NCBI GenBank assembly: GCA_022496805.1
Contig: CM040094.1
Location: forward strand, 9,695,501 to 9,759,500
Direction of reading: 5' to 3'
DNA length: 64,000 bases
From: Pohlia nutans
Taxonomy: Eukaryota; Streptophyta; Bryopsida; Bryales; Mniaceae
Shown here: one piece after another, positions 1 to 11,914 of the stretch
How the letters are laid out: every line of letters begins with the position of its first letter
Numbering within the stretch: position 1 is the stretch's first letter
Program-made: the position numbers and the translations under genes
The notes under the pieces: generated by a model
What the model saw: the letters and a program-made list of their open reading frames with translations, nothing else
Databases searched by the model: none
What the model was told of the DNA's origin: nothing

Positions 1-323
1 TTAACCGAAAAGTCAGCTCAAAGAGGAAATTTTTAGCAAATTCCTCTTGAACTCCTCTTGAACTCCTCTTGAACTCATATTGAAATATAAATAGACCGAA
101 AACTAGTTCAAGGGTGAGTTGGGAGACAATCTAAAGCAAGCCAGTGTCATTATTCTCCACACCTCGCAATGACTTCCACACCTACCTAAGCTCCAAGCCC
201 ATGGCCCACAAGGGGACAAGTTATGACACGACACTATTCAACCCAAACATAGCTCAAGGGAGCTCAAAAGAGTGCTTGAAAGAAGGTTGAAAAGGCATAT
301 TCCAAGGCCTTCTTTTCGGTTAA
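1..323. mobile_element. Possible TTAA-flanked MITE (left edge at window start)
   Basis: The window opens with TTAACCGAAAAG and the exact reverse complement CTTTTCGGTTAA lies at 312-323. The 12-base inverted ends include TTAA, so the sequence could be a small element with TTAA target-site duplications. Inside is a short tandem repeat of CTCCTCTTGAA at about 45-76. No coding potential is seen. Because the left end coincides with the window edge, the flank cannot be inspected. Confidence 0.35.
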
Positions 324-900
324 CTCTAATGTATCATCACTCTAATGTATCATCACTCCAGTCGCCCGTTCAATCTCACCGACAACAAATCAATCCACCT
401 CGGGAAATATCAACACTAGTAGCAGATTTGTCGTTTTTCATTCCCCACTTCGTGAAAACAATGAACAATGGCGGAATATTGTGATTATATTTTTGTCTTC
501 TTGTGACCAAAAGCACTCACCAACACTAACACAACCCATGTGCCAGGCGTGGTTTCATTCCTATTTTATTTATAGTAAGTGAAAAATGACACATTTCCTA
601 CTAGTGCAAAGCTGAATGAATAAGCCGGAATTCAACCACAGATAGACAGAGACACACCCCTTCTCGATCTGGTCTACGTGCCCTACCTCAAACAGCGTCT
701 CACTGGGTTTTGAACTTTATTAATTTAATTAAATGCTGCTTTCATGCAATGCATGCGGTCTTATGGGATGAATTCAATCAACGGGGATAGTAGATACGGT
801 GGCATATATTTGACATTTGTTGTAAATAAAAAGTTCCAAATTGAGACCCCAATAGCTCATTAAAATCATGTCAATATGAACTTTAATTTCACTTTTGATC
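324..900. other. Non-coding stretch
   Basis: No gene is visible. A 16-base unit (ACTCTAATGTATCATC) is duplicated in tandem near 323-355. The remainder is AT-rich intergenic sequence without a recognisable repeat family. Confidence 0.5.
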
Positions 901-904
901 TTAA

Positions 905-1460
905 CCCTTAAACGTACCACTCCTTTGTAGGAAAGTCAAACTACACAATTTACTGAATTTAGCCTTCAAGATTTATCAAAATATATTTTGTAATATTTTC
1001 AATGCATGGAATTGAATGTTTCCTATTAGTCTTGAAATTTTCAGATTTTTTTGATTTAATACGGCGTTTTTAACAAATTTTTAAGTCAAATACTTCAAAA
1101 AAAAATTATTATTAAAAAAAGCTTTAAATTTTAATATATTTTTTGGGAGCAAGTACAAATTTCAATGGAGAATCACATGATATGTTTTCCATAGAAATTT
1201 TTTATTTCAATTTTGAAATTTGAAAGATGAAAATTCTATCATTCCTATGAAGTGTAATTCAAACCTTGACCTACAAAGCTTGCACAAGCAATGAAATACT
1301 CAATAATTGGAATTTTTAAGATTTGAAAAGTGGAGTACAAACTAGACTTTATAAAATTCATTTTCTTAGTTGGGTGTATTAGCAACAAAAGCCAACTTCA
1401 AGATCAAATTTGGGTTTGACCAACAAACATCCAGAAACTGGATGCGTGGACGTTTAGGGG
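905..1460. mobile_element. piggyBac-like MITE, copy 1
   Basis: A left end CCCTTAAACGTACC preceded by TTAA (901-904) faces a right end whose reverse complement is CCCCTAAACGTCC, followed by TTAA (1461-1464). The subterminal palindrome TCCAGAAACTGGA is shared with copy 2. A further right-like end (reverse complement CCCTTAAAGGTTCC) lies at 1552 before TTAA 1553-1556, so the true right border is ambiguous. No ORF is present, so the element would be non-autonomous. Confidence 0.55.
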
Positions 1461-1579
1461 TTAAACCCATAAGAGGTTTGGAACCATGCCAAATACAATG
1501 AAATATTGATGTATAATACTGGTCGGAAAGGGCTCTTTGGAACCTTTAAGGGTTAAAGTGATGGAAATGGGTGGTAAAG

Positions 1580-2742
1580 TTATGACTTATTTTTGACACT
1601 TCCTGCCTTTGCTTTAGCAAGAATGGACTCCCGAACAGGATCCGGAGCCGTGGAGGCCTTCTTTGCATCTGCTGCAATGGTGCTCTTCTTTGCGAGTTGC
1701 GCAGGTGATGGCTCTTTCGGGGGCGCCTCGGGAGGGGGTGGTTCCTTTTTTTTGAAACGGTCGCAGCCACAAGGGTCATACTCATCATCCACTTCAGATA
1801 TTGGCTCCTCTATGATTTTCTTAGGCTTTGGTTCGTCTTCGGGATACGTGTCTTTGAGTGGATTATACTTGATGAGATGAGCTGCCAGAAACTCGCAAGG
1901 ATTACTCGGCCTGCACATGCAACACATCACAATTTATCCATTCGTTTAAATTGGTGAATGAAATTAAACCACCCTATTTGTGCCATGTGACTATTTGTGC
2001 CACTCTATGGTCATTATCTGAGTTGCTCTTTTACAAAGTCTAACCATCACATTCAGTAGCATGTATTGTCTTTGCCTTGGCTCTATAGTAGAGGGTGTGG
2101 AATAGTCTTCATCAGTAGCTATGTGGATAGGTGGAGATTCAAGGTTATGAGCAGAGTGCATGAAGGAAAGGCAATGGGCATGAAGGCTACTGAATGTTAT
2201 GACTTACTAAAATGCCTATCCAACCTACTATATTTTTCAAATCTTCACGTTGAGTATAGGCTCATCAGTTAAACAGGCATTTTAGTAGATTGGATCTTGT
2301 GAAATATGTTCACTCGTCATTTTTTGATACCGTATCAGCTATTAGGATCGGCAACTCCTGCCAAATATTTAATTTAATTTTCCAAAATGATGCAAATATT
2401 CTTGAAGACTATATGGATATTCTCCAAGATTCTCTTTTCACCATAGATAGTAATCTTTTTTTGAAAATATTAATTTCCTAGAAATTTAGGCTTCTCTTTT
2501 ATAATTATTTTTTGTCGACTTCAACAGCTAGGTACAGTATGTGCACTACTAATGCATAATATGATAGCAGAAATAAGTAGACTTTTGAATTGTGGCACAA
2601 ATAGGATAGTTTACCTTAGTGATAGAAGTTTACGGTAAAAACTTGAGTTCGCTTACATTCTTGAAGTATTGAAAATGGAAACCTACCTATGAGCTACAAG
2701 TGCACTTAAAGCTTGAAGTAAGAGTGGCACTATATTCTTTTC
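1580..2742 (-). CDS. DPY30-motif protein, last two exons (5' part not found)
   Basis: Two exons can be joined on the minus strand. The first visible exon runs 2742 to 2687, after acceptor CCACAG and before donor GTAGGT, and encodes EKNIVPLLLQALSALVAH plus two bases of an Arg codon. The last exon runs 1910 to 1580, after acceptor TGTGCAG, and starts with PSNPCEFLAAHLIKYNP. Together they form the classic DPY30/RIIa-like docking helix pair (VPxLLxxLxxL...RPxNPxEFLAxxL), known from COMPASS subunits and from several axonemal proteins. The C-terminal 85 residues are a Pro/Lys/Glu-rich tail with a CGC motif. DPY30 motifs dimerise and dock amphipathic helices of partner proteins. The start codon and any upstream exons (towards higher coordinates) were not located, so the model is partial. 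The intron between the exons holds a MITE (2045-2201). Whether it is a chromatin or a flagellar protein cannot be told from the sequence. Confidence 0.72.
2045..2201. mobile_element. Small MITE with CATAACATTCAGTAG ends, copy 1
   Basis: The left end CATCACATTCAGTAG and the right end CTACTGAATGTTATG are inverted repeats, and the same ends occur at 4283-4444 around an interior of similar length. It lies within the intron of the DPY30-motif gene. It has no coding capacity. No clear target-site duplication was found. Confidence 0.45.
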
Positions 2743-3856
2743 CTGTGGATTCAACAAAACCCCCAAAATGAATGATACAAAAATTAGATTTTTGTTTTTC
2801 ATTTCACAATTTGTTCAAAGCTACACGGAGACTAAGCAAGTGAGAAGGTATGTACACCCATAATGAACCCTTTTTCAAGTGTGACCCGTACTTTTGGACT
2901 TTCAAAAAGCAACACTAAAACCTATATAAGATGTACACAATCAAAACATGACAGCTTATAAGAGCTAAGGGATCGATTTTGGATACGTCTATAGGCGATA
3001 TTTTGAAATTTTATATTTTATTCATTTGGTGTCCAAATAATGCATGCTAATGTACAATATGTAGGAATTTTCTTTCACTTGTCAATAGCGCTGGATAAGA
3101 TTAATATATCTTTGATGATATTGACTATACTCAGCTGTTATTGGTGCAATTATGAGTGCACATAGTTGAGACATAAACATTAGTAGAAATTTCAATCAAG
3201 ACTCTTACTCAAGTGCATAGAGAATTTCGATTTTGCATGATGACACAATTTGGTGGCACAAACTCTAATTTTGACTCATGTATGGTCAACTATTTCTACT
3301 TGGAAACTACAATGATTATTGCCATTACTGTGGATTACAATAATTTTGTATTATCACAGTAATTGTGGCAGTAGAACAAAAGTGTGAATTACAATAATTG
3401 AGAGTATTTGAGAATTCTTACAACAATGTACATTAGAGATGTATGTATTGAAATTAGAGTGAGGATTGGTGTAAAGTCTCACACTAATTCTGTGAGTGAG
3501 AATAATAGCAATATAATCGACGTAATGGAACTCAAGAACCAAATTTCAAGCTTTCTTCTAATGAAACAATTTGAGATACTTAGTAAGAATGCTATTGAAG
3601 AGGGTATTAATGAACTTACGTACACCTTTGGGCTAAATTCACTTTGCTATTATTACTCCTAATACCAAGTGCGAACATACCATTAATAAATTGTTGCTCC
3701 TAAGCAATATGAAGCATTTTGGTTTGAATTCACTCACCAGCCATATACGGACCGGTGCGGCTTTCTCTTCAATTTTTTGTTGCAAAGTTAATGACATTCA
3801 AATTGCCTCTTCTCCCTACAAACAAAATTACAGCAAATTTTCAACCGTGAAAGATA
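2743..3856. other. Non-coding stretch upstream of the DPY30-motif gene
   Basis: This stretch should contain the first exon(s) and promoter of the minus-strand DPY30-motif gene. A candidate donor (GTAAGT on the minus strand, about 3611-3616) was inspected, but the frame leading to it has a stop and no ATG. No other coding signal was found. Confidence 0.4.
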
Positions 3857-4225
3857 CTCCCTCCGACCCATAATAGATGATACTTTTGATACTTGATGCA
3901 AATCTTTTACTCAATTTGGAGTTGTTGCTTTACAGAATTTAACAAAGCAAAATCACAAGACAAGTGTTTTTTGTCTGCGAAGGTTGTCTCTATTCCATGT
4001 GTGAATCAAAAACAACATAGGAGCTAGCTGAAATCAATGCTAGCATATGTTCATTGCATTAAAGAACACAATATAACAAACATCACCACATACCATGTGC
4101 ATTATGATATTGCTTTAACAAACAACTACTCAAAAATCAAAATTATTGTATTAAATTTTTTGATGAAATCATTCTAGTTTGCTTGATTCTTTTCAAAAGC
4201 ATCGTCTATTATAGGACAGACGGAG
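3857..4225. mobile_element. Stowaway MITE, copy 1
   Basis: The ends are CTCCCTCCGACCCATAATAG and, inverted at the right, CTATTATAGGACAGACGGAG. TA dinucleotides flank both sides (3855-3856 and 4226-4227). CTCCCTCCGTCC-type ends with a TA duplication are diagnostic of Stowaway MITEs of the Tc1/mariner superfamily. The 369-bp interior is AT-rich and non-coding. Confidence 0.85.
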
Positions 4226-4282
4226 TAATACAAAATTGATTTCCATTTCCAATTTACAGCAACTGGCTTTTTTAAAATGGGA

Positions 4283-4444
4283 CATAACATTCAGTAGCCT
4301 TCATGCTCTCTACCTTTTCTTCATGCATTATCTTGAGACTCCACTTGTTCACTTAGCAACTAATTTGGTCTTGTTGGGTGTGGAATATGTTGCATCGTCT
4401 ACTATGGAACAAGGAAGAGCCACTGCAAACTACTGAATGTTATG
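4283..4444. mobile_element. Small MITE with CATAACATTCAGTAG ends, copy 2
   Basis: The left end CATAACATTCAGTAG and right end CTACTGAATGTTATG match the element at 2045-2201, including the interior similarity around GGGTGTGGAATA. It is non-coding. The two copies establish a family, although its superfamily is unknown. Confidence 0.5.
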
Positions 4445-5228
4445 ATATTCTTCCCAACCCTAAAATTTTGAGGATGGTACTGTAATTATGAGGCAGGTCA
4501 AATTACCTCAATAGGATCATCAAACCACATATCGTCATATGTGGGTTTATCCGGGAAGTTCGTAAAGAATGGCTCTGGTGGTTGTGTTTCTATAACTGCC
4601 ACACATTCATTCAAAATAGCATATCAATATTATGAGCACTTCAAAAACATAACATTCTTTAGCAACTCCACTGTTCACCATTGGAAATCAGGGTTGGTGA
4701 TTGCCAATCCTCTTGTAATGAATTTTTTTAAGTTAAAAGTGTACATGTAAATTGTGAAAAGAACACGTAGCAAAAAAAATTACACTTTATGAATTGGGCT
4801 TCAATTTCATAAGGTTGGCAATTGCCAACTCTCTTATTGTGCTATTTTTGAATTTTGTGCTATGAATTGAAGGGAACTGACAATCGCCATCTCCTTATTA
4901 TGCAATTCATAAATAAAAAAACGAAAAATTGGTGTGCACTTTTAACAAAAGCAATGTTCTTTAACACCATTTTCATATCATTGACAGTTTTTCAATTACC
5001 AAAAATGAGATGCACAAGCTTTAAGTTTTTCACAATTGTACAAAACTGAACTTTACCAAAGCACAAAAAATTTCCAATTTAATGAAATCACCATAATTCC
5101 TCATTTCATTGGAACACAACCTGATTTTCTTATACTCGGTTTTGGGGCCATTCTTGAAATCCAAAGATGATTATTGGAGAAGAAATTTTGAGCGATTTAA
5201 GATTAGGTCTTGTGCAAACTGAAGTTAA
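4445..5228. other. Non-coding stretch with a small direct repeat
   Basis: No gene is seen. Two related segments around 4690 and 4813 both carry GGTTGGYRATTGCCAAYYCTCTT and look like degenerate direct repeats. The rest is AT-rich. Confidence 0.35.
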
Positions 5229-5807
5229 CCCCTAAACGTCCCAGAGTCCAGAAACTGGATCACGAATGAATTCAAAGCCTTCTCACGTTCTAATCAATGC
5301 TTGGATGAAACTCATCCATTTTTTGGAGATTCTTCACCAAGTTGTTGTCCTATCTAATGGTTGGATTTAGTCATACTAGAGTACATATTTTTCTAAAACT
5401 ACAAATGTAGAAGTATGTCAAGTCGTTGACCAAGCCAAACTTGCATTGACTTTAGTTCAAAGTGGAATCGTGAAAAACGAGATCATAAATTTAAGAAACA
5501 CAAAAATTTAAAAGTATCACCACATTTAAGAGTATCTCATTTCAAACTCATTCCAACAAATTTTACTCAAAAAATATTGAAATTTAGTTTGTAATCGAAT
5601 TTAGAAGGAATTTTTAATTTTAACTTTCAAATTTTATAATTAAATATTGGTGATTGTATTAGTGAATCAAACCGTACGGATGGAATCTAAAATTCAAGAT
5701 CTAGAACTTTCATTTGTATATCAATTCCAGAATATTCTTCTAAATGGTAGTTTATAATGTTTTTTCTCAAATTGTCAATTCCAGGGACACCCTGGTACGT
5801 GTAGGGG
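5229..5807. mobile_element. piggyBac-like MITE, copy 2
   Basis: The left end CCCCTAAACGTCCCAG follows TTAA (5225-5228). The right end, reverse complement CCCCTACACGTACC, precedes TTAA (5808-5811). The subterminal TCCAGAAACTGGATCACGAA closely resembles the right end of copy 7 (near 49060). The interior aligns by eye with copy 3 in the same orientation, so the two belong to one subfamily. It has no ORF. Confidence 0.6.
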
Positions 5808-5935
5808 TTAAATTAATGATCTAGAGTTCTGTTGTAAGCTGTGATCAACAATAAATTCATTTCTTGCGTTGACAGATTCTCCTAGGAAACAATTGAAAGA
5901 AAAGAAAAGAAAGTTTCATTTATCAATCCCCTTAA

Positions 5936-6740
5936 CCCCTAAGTGACCAAACTACCATTTTATGGTCTTTTTCCCTTTTATAAGAAATTACGGGGATTAC
6001 GGGCTCCCCAGGATGAAAAAAATTATAAAAAATATATTTTTTAAAATTAATTAGGAAATCAAGTGTACTTTCCAACCCACTTTGAATCATGTCAATTCAA
6101 GTTAAACTCCACCAAGAATAATTTTTCAAGAACCAAAACCTCAATATTGTCCTAGTGTTTAAAAATTTACTATTTGGGGAAATTAAATGTTCTTCACTTT
6201 GGTTAAATTTTTTAGAATAGAATGTCTATTTTTAACTAATCCAACCAAATTTCAAATTCTAAAAAAAATTGTAATTTTGTTGAATATTGAATGGTAAATG
6301 CTTCTAAATTCATTAAATGAGTATCTAAACATTTTTTGAAAGTTTGACCGTATAGATAATTACTTAACATCATGCTTAGTATGCTGTAGAGTATCATCTT
6401 TACAAATTATCCATACGGTCAAACTTCCAAAATAATCTATAGATAATTACTTAACATCATTACCAAAAAAGCAAGAGAAATGATGGAGGAATCATCATTA
6501 CTTTCCCCAAATAGCAAATTTTGTAACACTAAGACAATGTTGAGGTGGTCTACTTTGAAAAATTCTCCCGGGTGGAGTTTAACTCGGATTGCCATAATTC
6601 AAATTGGGTTGGAAAGTAGACTTGATGTAGTATTTTAAAATATTTTTTCAATTTTTCAATTTTTTATTTTTGTTCCGGGCAGCCCGTTTTTTCCGGGCAG
6701 CGACCAGAAAATGGTCGCTCGGGAGCTTACTAAGTTACTT
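5936..6740. repeat. Degenerate foldback element
   Basis: Two inverted arms can be followed. The left arm (about 5945-6190) has GACC...ATTTTATGGTC, CGGGCTCCCC, AAGTGTACTTTCCAACCCA and CTATTTGGGG. The right arm (about 6480-6720) mirrors them with CCCCAAATAG, TGGGTTGGAAAGTAGACTTG and GGGCAGCCCG...GACCAGAAAATGGTC. The left border begins CCCCTAAGTGACC after TTAA (5932-5935); the right border is unclear. A shorter palindrome (GTTTGACCGTAT...ATACGGTCAAAC, 6341-6427) lies at the centre. A copy of the right arm recurs at 40950-41095. Confidence 0.5.
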
Positions 6741-8432
6741 AATGGTGACTCGTTGAGCCAGTGCTTGTGAACGTTACTAATTGTTACATTGCATGAAATG
6801 TGTAAATTTTTTGGAATATTCCAAAATAATATGAAATTAATATGTTGAATAGATTTCATATTAAATGTATATAAATAGTTTCCGTAATTATTATATAGCG
6901 TTTATGATGCAGTAATGGCATATATTTTATATGTTGTAGACTCTCTTTTTTTTTGACAAATTTAATGCCCTAGTGTGAAAATGCCTTCCAAATCATCAAC
7001 CTTCCTAACTACCGAGTCCCAAATTCACCTGCATTGACGTTTTAGTTTTTTCTCGACAGATCAATCAATGTAATTGCACATCTTGAAAGATCTATGTGTT
7101 CTCGTAATGAACATTTACAATTCACTAATTAACATTGAGTTTAAAATTTGAAATCCAAATAAGTTACTAATTAATGAAACTATTCTTGGATACAATGTCT
7201 TATTTTTACAGCATGACCGATTGAATTTGTCAATTTAAAACCATGAATTCTTGGCCCTTTAATATGGGTTAATTTTACTCACAATTAAAGCTTCCAACAT
7301 AGCTAGGACCTTGAATGCACAAACTCTTAATCCTTTAACACTCAGCTTTGTTCTTGAGCTGAACATATTTTTGGTGGTTTTCAAAATTAAAAGACTTCAT
7401 GCTAAAATTATGGATATTCTTAATAGTATTTAAATATACATATATAGCTTAATCAATTAAACCTTAGTAAGATCGGACTGCTGGATTGGAGGATTATATT
7501 ATGTCTTTGAACTGTATAATGCACACTTAAAGATGAGATTTTGGAGGGTGTATGACTTCAAAGTTAAATAGAATTTGGGTTGAATTTTCCAAAATAAAAT
7601 TGAAAATGAATTACATTGACCTATGTCAACACCTCTCCATTGCAATCTTTCACATCAAGATTCAAGAACACACTCATTGTGTATTTCTTAAGTGAGAGTG
7701 GCTTATCCATGTGCGCTTTAGGAAAAAAAATATATACATTAAAATATGAAAGGAGTTAGTACATTAATCATAATCAAATTACATATACTAATTGGAACAT
7801 GAACAAGATAACAAACCCCAAACACAAGAAATACCACATAGTACAACACCCACCAATTAGTTTACGTTCATTTAGCTTTACAAAAAATTGAATCAAATAA
7901 TTAAATTTATTAAAAAAATCATTAATATTAATATTAAAATATATTAAACCATTTGAAGTGTGAAAATTACTTCTTTGGACAATTTTCAAATCATATATTA
8001 AAAAATACAAAATTTATATTCAAATTGAACATTTCTAAACTAAAAACTTCAAACATTGATATTTTAGTAAATATGATTCCAAAACTCATGAATTATTTTT
8101 CACATGATTCTACAATGAATTTGCATTCTTTCCATTAAATTTTTTATAAACAATAAGCAACAAAATTGTGTTCATAGTTTTTTGAATTAAGGGTAAAAAA
8201 TGAAGGTCTGAATTCCAAATAAAAATAAATTAAAAAAATAATTTTATTATCAAAACTCAATTGTATGCGTGGTTCATCTTATGCACTACAACTTGTTCAA
8301 ATTAGACTCAAAGCTATAATTTTGTAGTTTTTATTGGCAAATCTTTGAAAAGTTGAATGAACGTAAACTTGTTGGTGGGTAATACCGTATACATGTGTTG
8401 TATTTGTAAGTATTTTTTGTATTTTGGTGTTT
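6741..8432. repeat. Non-coding, largely a copy of a dispersed repeat
   Basis: No gene is visible. The part at about 7470-7830 matches 46170-46560 in the same orientation (shared TTTGAACTGTATAATGCAC, GACTTCAAAGTTAAATAG and TATGTCAACACCTCTCC). The part at 8370-8430 matches 46565-46620 (TGTTGTATTTGTAAGTATTT). Homology resumes at 9460-9580, which indicates that the foldback at 8433-9407 interrupted the repeat. Confidence 0.5.
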
Positions 8433-9407
8433 TGTACAGTGGGGTACCAATCAAAATGTCGTTTTCGAATTCGCAGTGAGAAAAATTTCAGTACCGCCAA
8501 CTTTGAAAGCCTCCCAAGAGCTCAAAAATTGTTATTTTACCAGGAAATGTTTACCAAAGAATTATCTTTAAGTTAATTATATTTATGCCAAATTTCAAGG
8601 CCAAAAGATTCACCAAAAAAAAGGTAATTCAAAATCTACCAACATTGGTAAATTTCCATAGCTGCCAACTTTGAAAGCCTCCCAAAGATTGAATTTTTTT
8701 TTTTTCCATGAAATTCTTGGAACAAAAACCTCTTTATGTTAATAACATATGATAAAAATTTCAAGGTCAAAAGATTAATACAAAAAAAGATATTAACAAT
8801 CTACCAACATGTGTAGTTGTGGGAAACAATGGGGGAAACTACCACACATTCGTAGATTGTAAATATTTTTTTTTGTATAAATTTTTTGACCTTGAAATTT
8901 GGCATGAATTTTTTTATCATAAAGAGCATGTTGTGCCAAAAATTCCATGGTAAATAAACAATTTCTCAACCGTTGGGAGGGTGTCAAAGTTGGTAGCAAA
9001 GTTTCCCCCATTGTTTTCCACAACTACACATGTTGGTAGATTGTTAATATTTTTTTTTTATTAATCTTTTGGCCTTGAAATTTTTATCATATGTTATTAA
9101 CATAAAGAGGTTTTTGTTCCAAGAATTTCATGGCAAAAAAATAATAATTGAATCTTTGGGAGGCTGTTAAAGTTGGCAGCTGTGGAAATTTACCAATGTT
9201 GGTAGATTTTGAATAACTTTTTTTCGGTGAATTAATTGGCCTTGAAATTTTTCATACATATAATTAACTTAAAGTTTATTCTTTGGTAAAACTTTCGTGG
9301 TACAATACCAATTTTTGAGCTCTTGGGAGGCTTTTAAAGTTGGCAGTACTGAAATTTTTCTCACTGCGAATTCGAAAACGACATTTTGATTGGTACCCCA
9401 CTATACA
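8433..9407. mobile_element. Foldback element with repeated arms
   Basis: A 975-bp near-perfect palindrome. The ends TGTACAGTGGGGTACCAATC and GATTGGTACCCCACTATACA are inverted, and matching continues inward through AATTCGCAGTGAGAAAAATT. Each arm contains two to three diverged copies of a roughly 150-bp unit with GCCAACTTTGAAAGCCTCCC. A transcript would form a long hairpin. No ORF is present. It sits inside a dispersed repeat that also occurs near 46.6 kb. No convincing target-site duplication was found. Confidence 0.65.
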
Positions 9408-9580
9408 TTAGTATTTGTATAGCAAATTACTTCAAAAAAAAATTGGCCCAACAAGTGTGGTGTACTGGTGTACAATAAAGGCACATCTAAACTTTGCAAC
9501 TCAACTTCAAATACTTCACATATTAAGAGATATGCCAATTGCAAGATAATTAATGATGATAATATGGTTAGCTAGGCATT

Positions 9581-11914
9581 GAATCTCAAGTAGAAAGCAA
9601 TGATAGCCAAGTATTTCAGAAATTAAGGTATTTTGTAAACAAAAGTTATTGTTAAATTTGGGGTCTTACCTTATTCAACCTTTATTCAACCTTTATTCAT
9701 GTATATCTCAAATCCAATAAGAGGCTACATTCAAAAATCCTTTCATCAGTACTTGCCTATCACTAGTATAGAACAACTATTGAAAAAATAAATACTTGGA
9801 TGTTGTATCACTTATCCCCTTGGTTGAAACATCCCAATGTTGTTTTTTTTAATTTGTTTCTAATAGGAGATTTGCGCTAGAAATTTACACTAGTCCTAGA
9901 AAAAAATTGGAATTCTTCTTCTTCTTCCGAGAAAGGTTGACTTTGTTCTAATGAACAAAAGTTTTAGTTCTACAAAAATAATCAAAGTTACAAGGATGAA
10001 AATTGTGATCTATGACCATTACTACCATATATGAGATTGGTCCATACTGTAGTCTAGCATCATAGTTCTAGTAGTAGAACTGTCTTATTGCGCGTGAATA
10101 CACACTCTATATTATTACTATACTAGATTGACTTGTGCCACAATTTGGCACAATAATTTTGGTAGCAAAACTATTTTCACATGCATGCGTGCATAATCTA
10201 TGCTATATAATAAATACTAGGTTGAATATCGAACGTATAATTTAATTTTTTAAATGACAAATTTTTATTTTTAACCCTAAAATTTAAAATACTTAATAAT
10301 TAATTCTATAAAATTTTAATAAATTCACAATTTTACAATTTTAAAATCGTGAAAATTAATAAATAAATAAAATTTGTATATATTTATAGGATAGTAAAAT
10401 GATAAAATGTTAACTCAACAAAATTTGACAATTTAAAACTTTAAAATTTTAATTATTTTAATTATTTTTCTATAAAATTTTAAAACTTAACTAATTATTT
10501 TTAATAATAAAAAAATGAAAAACCTTAAAATTTCAATAGATTTTAAAATTGTTCTCAATAGTAATGCGAAGAACGAAGAAGTTGTTACTATATACAATGA
10601 TTAAGCGAGTGATTAAGTTCACCAATTTTGATGTACGCATTACTATGAATTTGAAAATCATTCATTTTATACGTATTTTAGTATATACACCCTCCTGATT
10701 TGTATTAAATAGCTATTGAATGAATAGAATTCTATGATTTTAGATTTAATATTTAAACTATATTAAATGATCCTCAATAATATTTTTGGTAGTGGAACTA
10801 GTCAAACTTGGAGCAAATTAGGGTTGATTTTCTATGAAACAAAGGCTTTAATAATTGATGAATTTTCTAAAGTTGAATGATAATGTGTTATACTTTGTAA
10901 ACAATTGTTTGTAATATTGATTGCATATTGATACAAATTACATCCAAGTTAGTACAAATTAGGTTAAGCAAGATGCAAAAGAAGTTTTGTAAATTTATAG
11001 ATTTGTGACTTTGAATATTGATGAATTGAACTATACAAAAGGATTTTCTATTATGATATGTGGAGTTATGAATTTTATAACCCAAAAAATGTTGGGGCTT
11101 AGCATTTGGAAAAATGACGTATATACAATGTCTGTTTTTTCACTTTTGAATATTTTGTAATTTGGATGAAGAATGTTTTTAGCTACACATCTTCACAAAA
11201 AACTATACAATGTTTATTAATATATATCACGTTGAAGTTTCAAAAAATAGGTCAAATTATGGAAATAATTTAAAAATTATGAATTTGAATGCGCGGACTT
11301 TTAAAATGTAGGAATTGATAATTTTTAGGTTGTGGAAAGGAAAGGTAAAGTTTTGGAGTCTTAGGCCTATGAATTACAAAAATGAAAATAAAATGTGCAA
11401 TACATTGCAATTATGACTTTGTATATTTAAAGAGCCTATTGTAGATCCTTGATATGTCTTCTTTGAGGAAATGGGAGCAAGATCATTTATTTTCCAAAGT
11501 ATAGGGAGTTGTTCATTAAACTTTTTTTTTTAAATGCTCGAAGATAAGTAATTTAGAAACTGATAGAGGCTAAGGATTGTGAAGCTCCTTGCTAATTACT
11601 TTGAAGTGTTTTAGCTCATTTTATTAGCTATTTGGAATTAGGTTAATGTCACACTAAATTAGTATTGGTGCTTTGTCGAGTACTTTGTAGTGTCCATTTG
11701 TAATATAGCGTGAAGGTTTAATGTAGCTTTATACCAAATGAACCAAAAAAAAATTGTAAGAGTTGGGATAAACCCTGATTCAAAAAAAAAATCCTATAGA
11801 GAAGACAAAATTTTTAATACTTTATTGTTGAAATTCAGTTGCAACCTACTAGTGGCTACCTATAAGGTTTCTAAAGAGCCTTGAAAAATACAACTTTATG
11901 AACAGCATAGGAGG
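9581..11914. other. AT-rich non-coding stretch upstream of the CLC gene
   Basis: Nothing coding is seen over 2.3 kb. The stretch 10200-10560 is extremely AT-rich with many AAAATTTT-type words. The final few hundred bases should contain the promoter and 5' UTR of the CLC-f gene, but no core promoter element can be singled out. Confidence 0.45.

Noticed and set aside
3600..3662. Upstream exon of the DPY30-motif gene ending at a GTAAGT donor
   Set aside because: The phase-compatible frame has a stop close upstream and no ATG.
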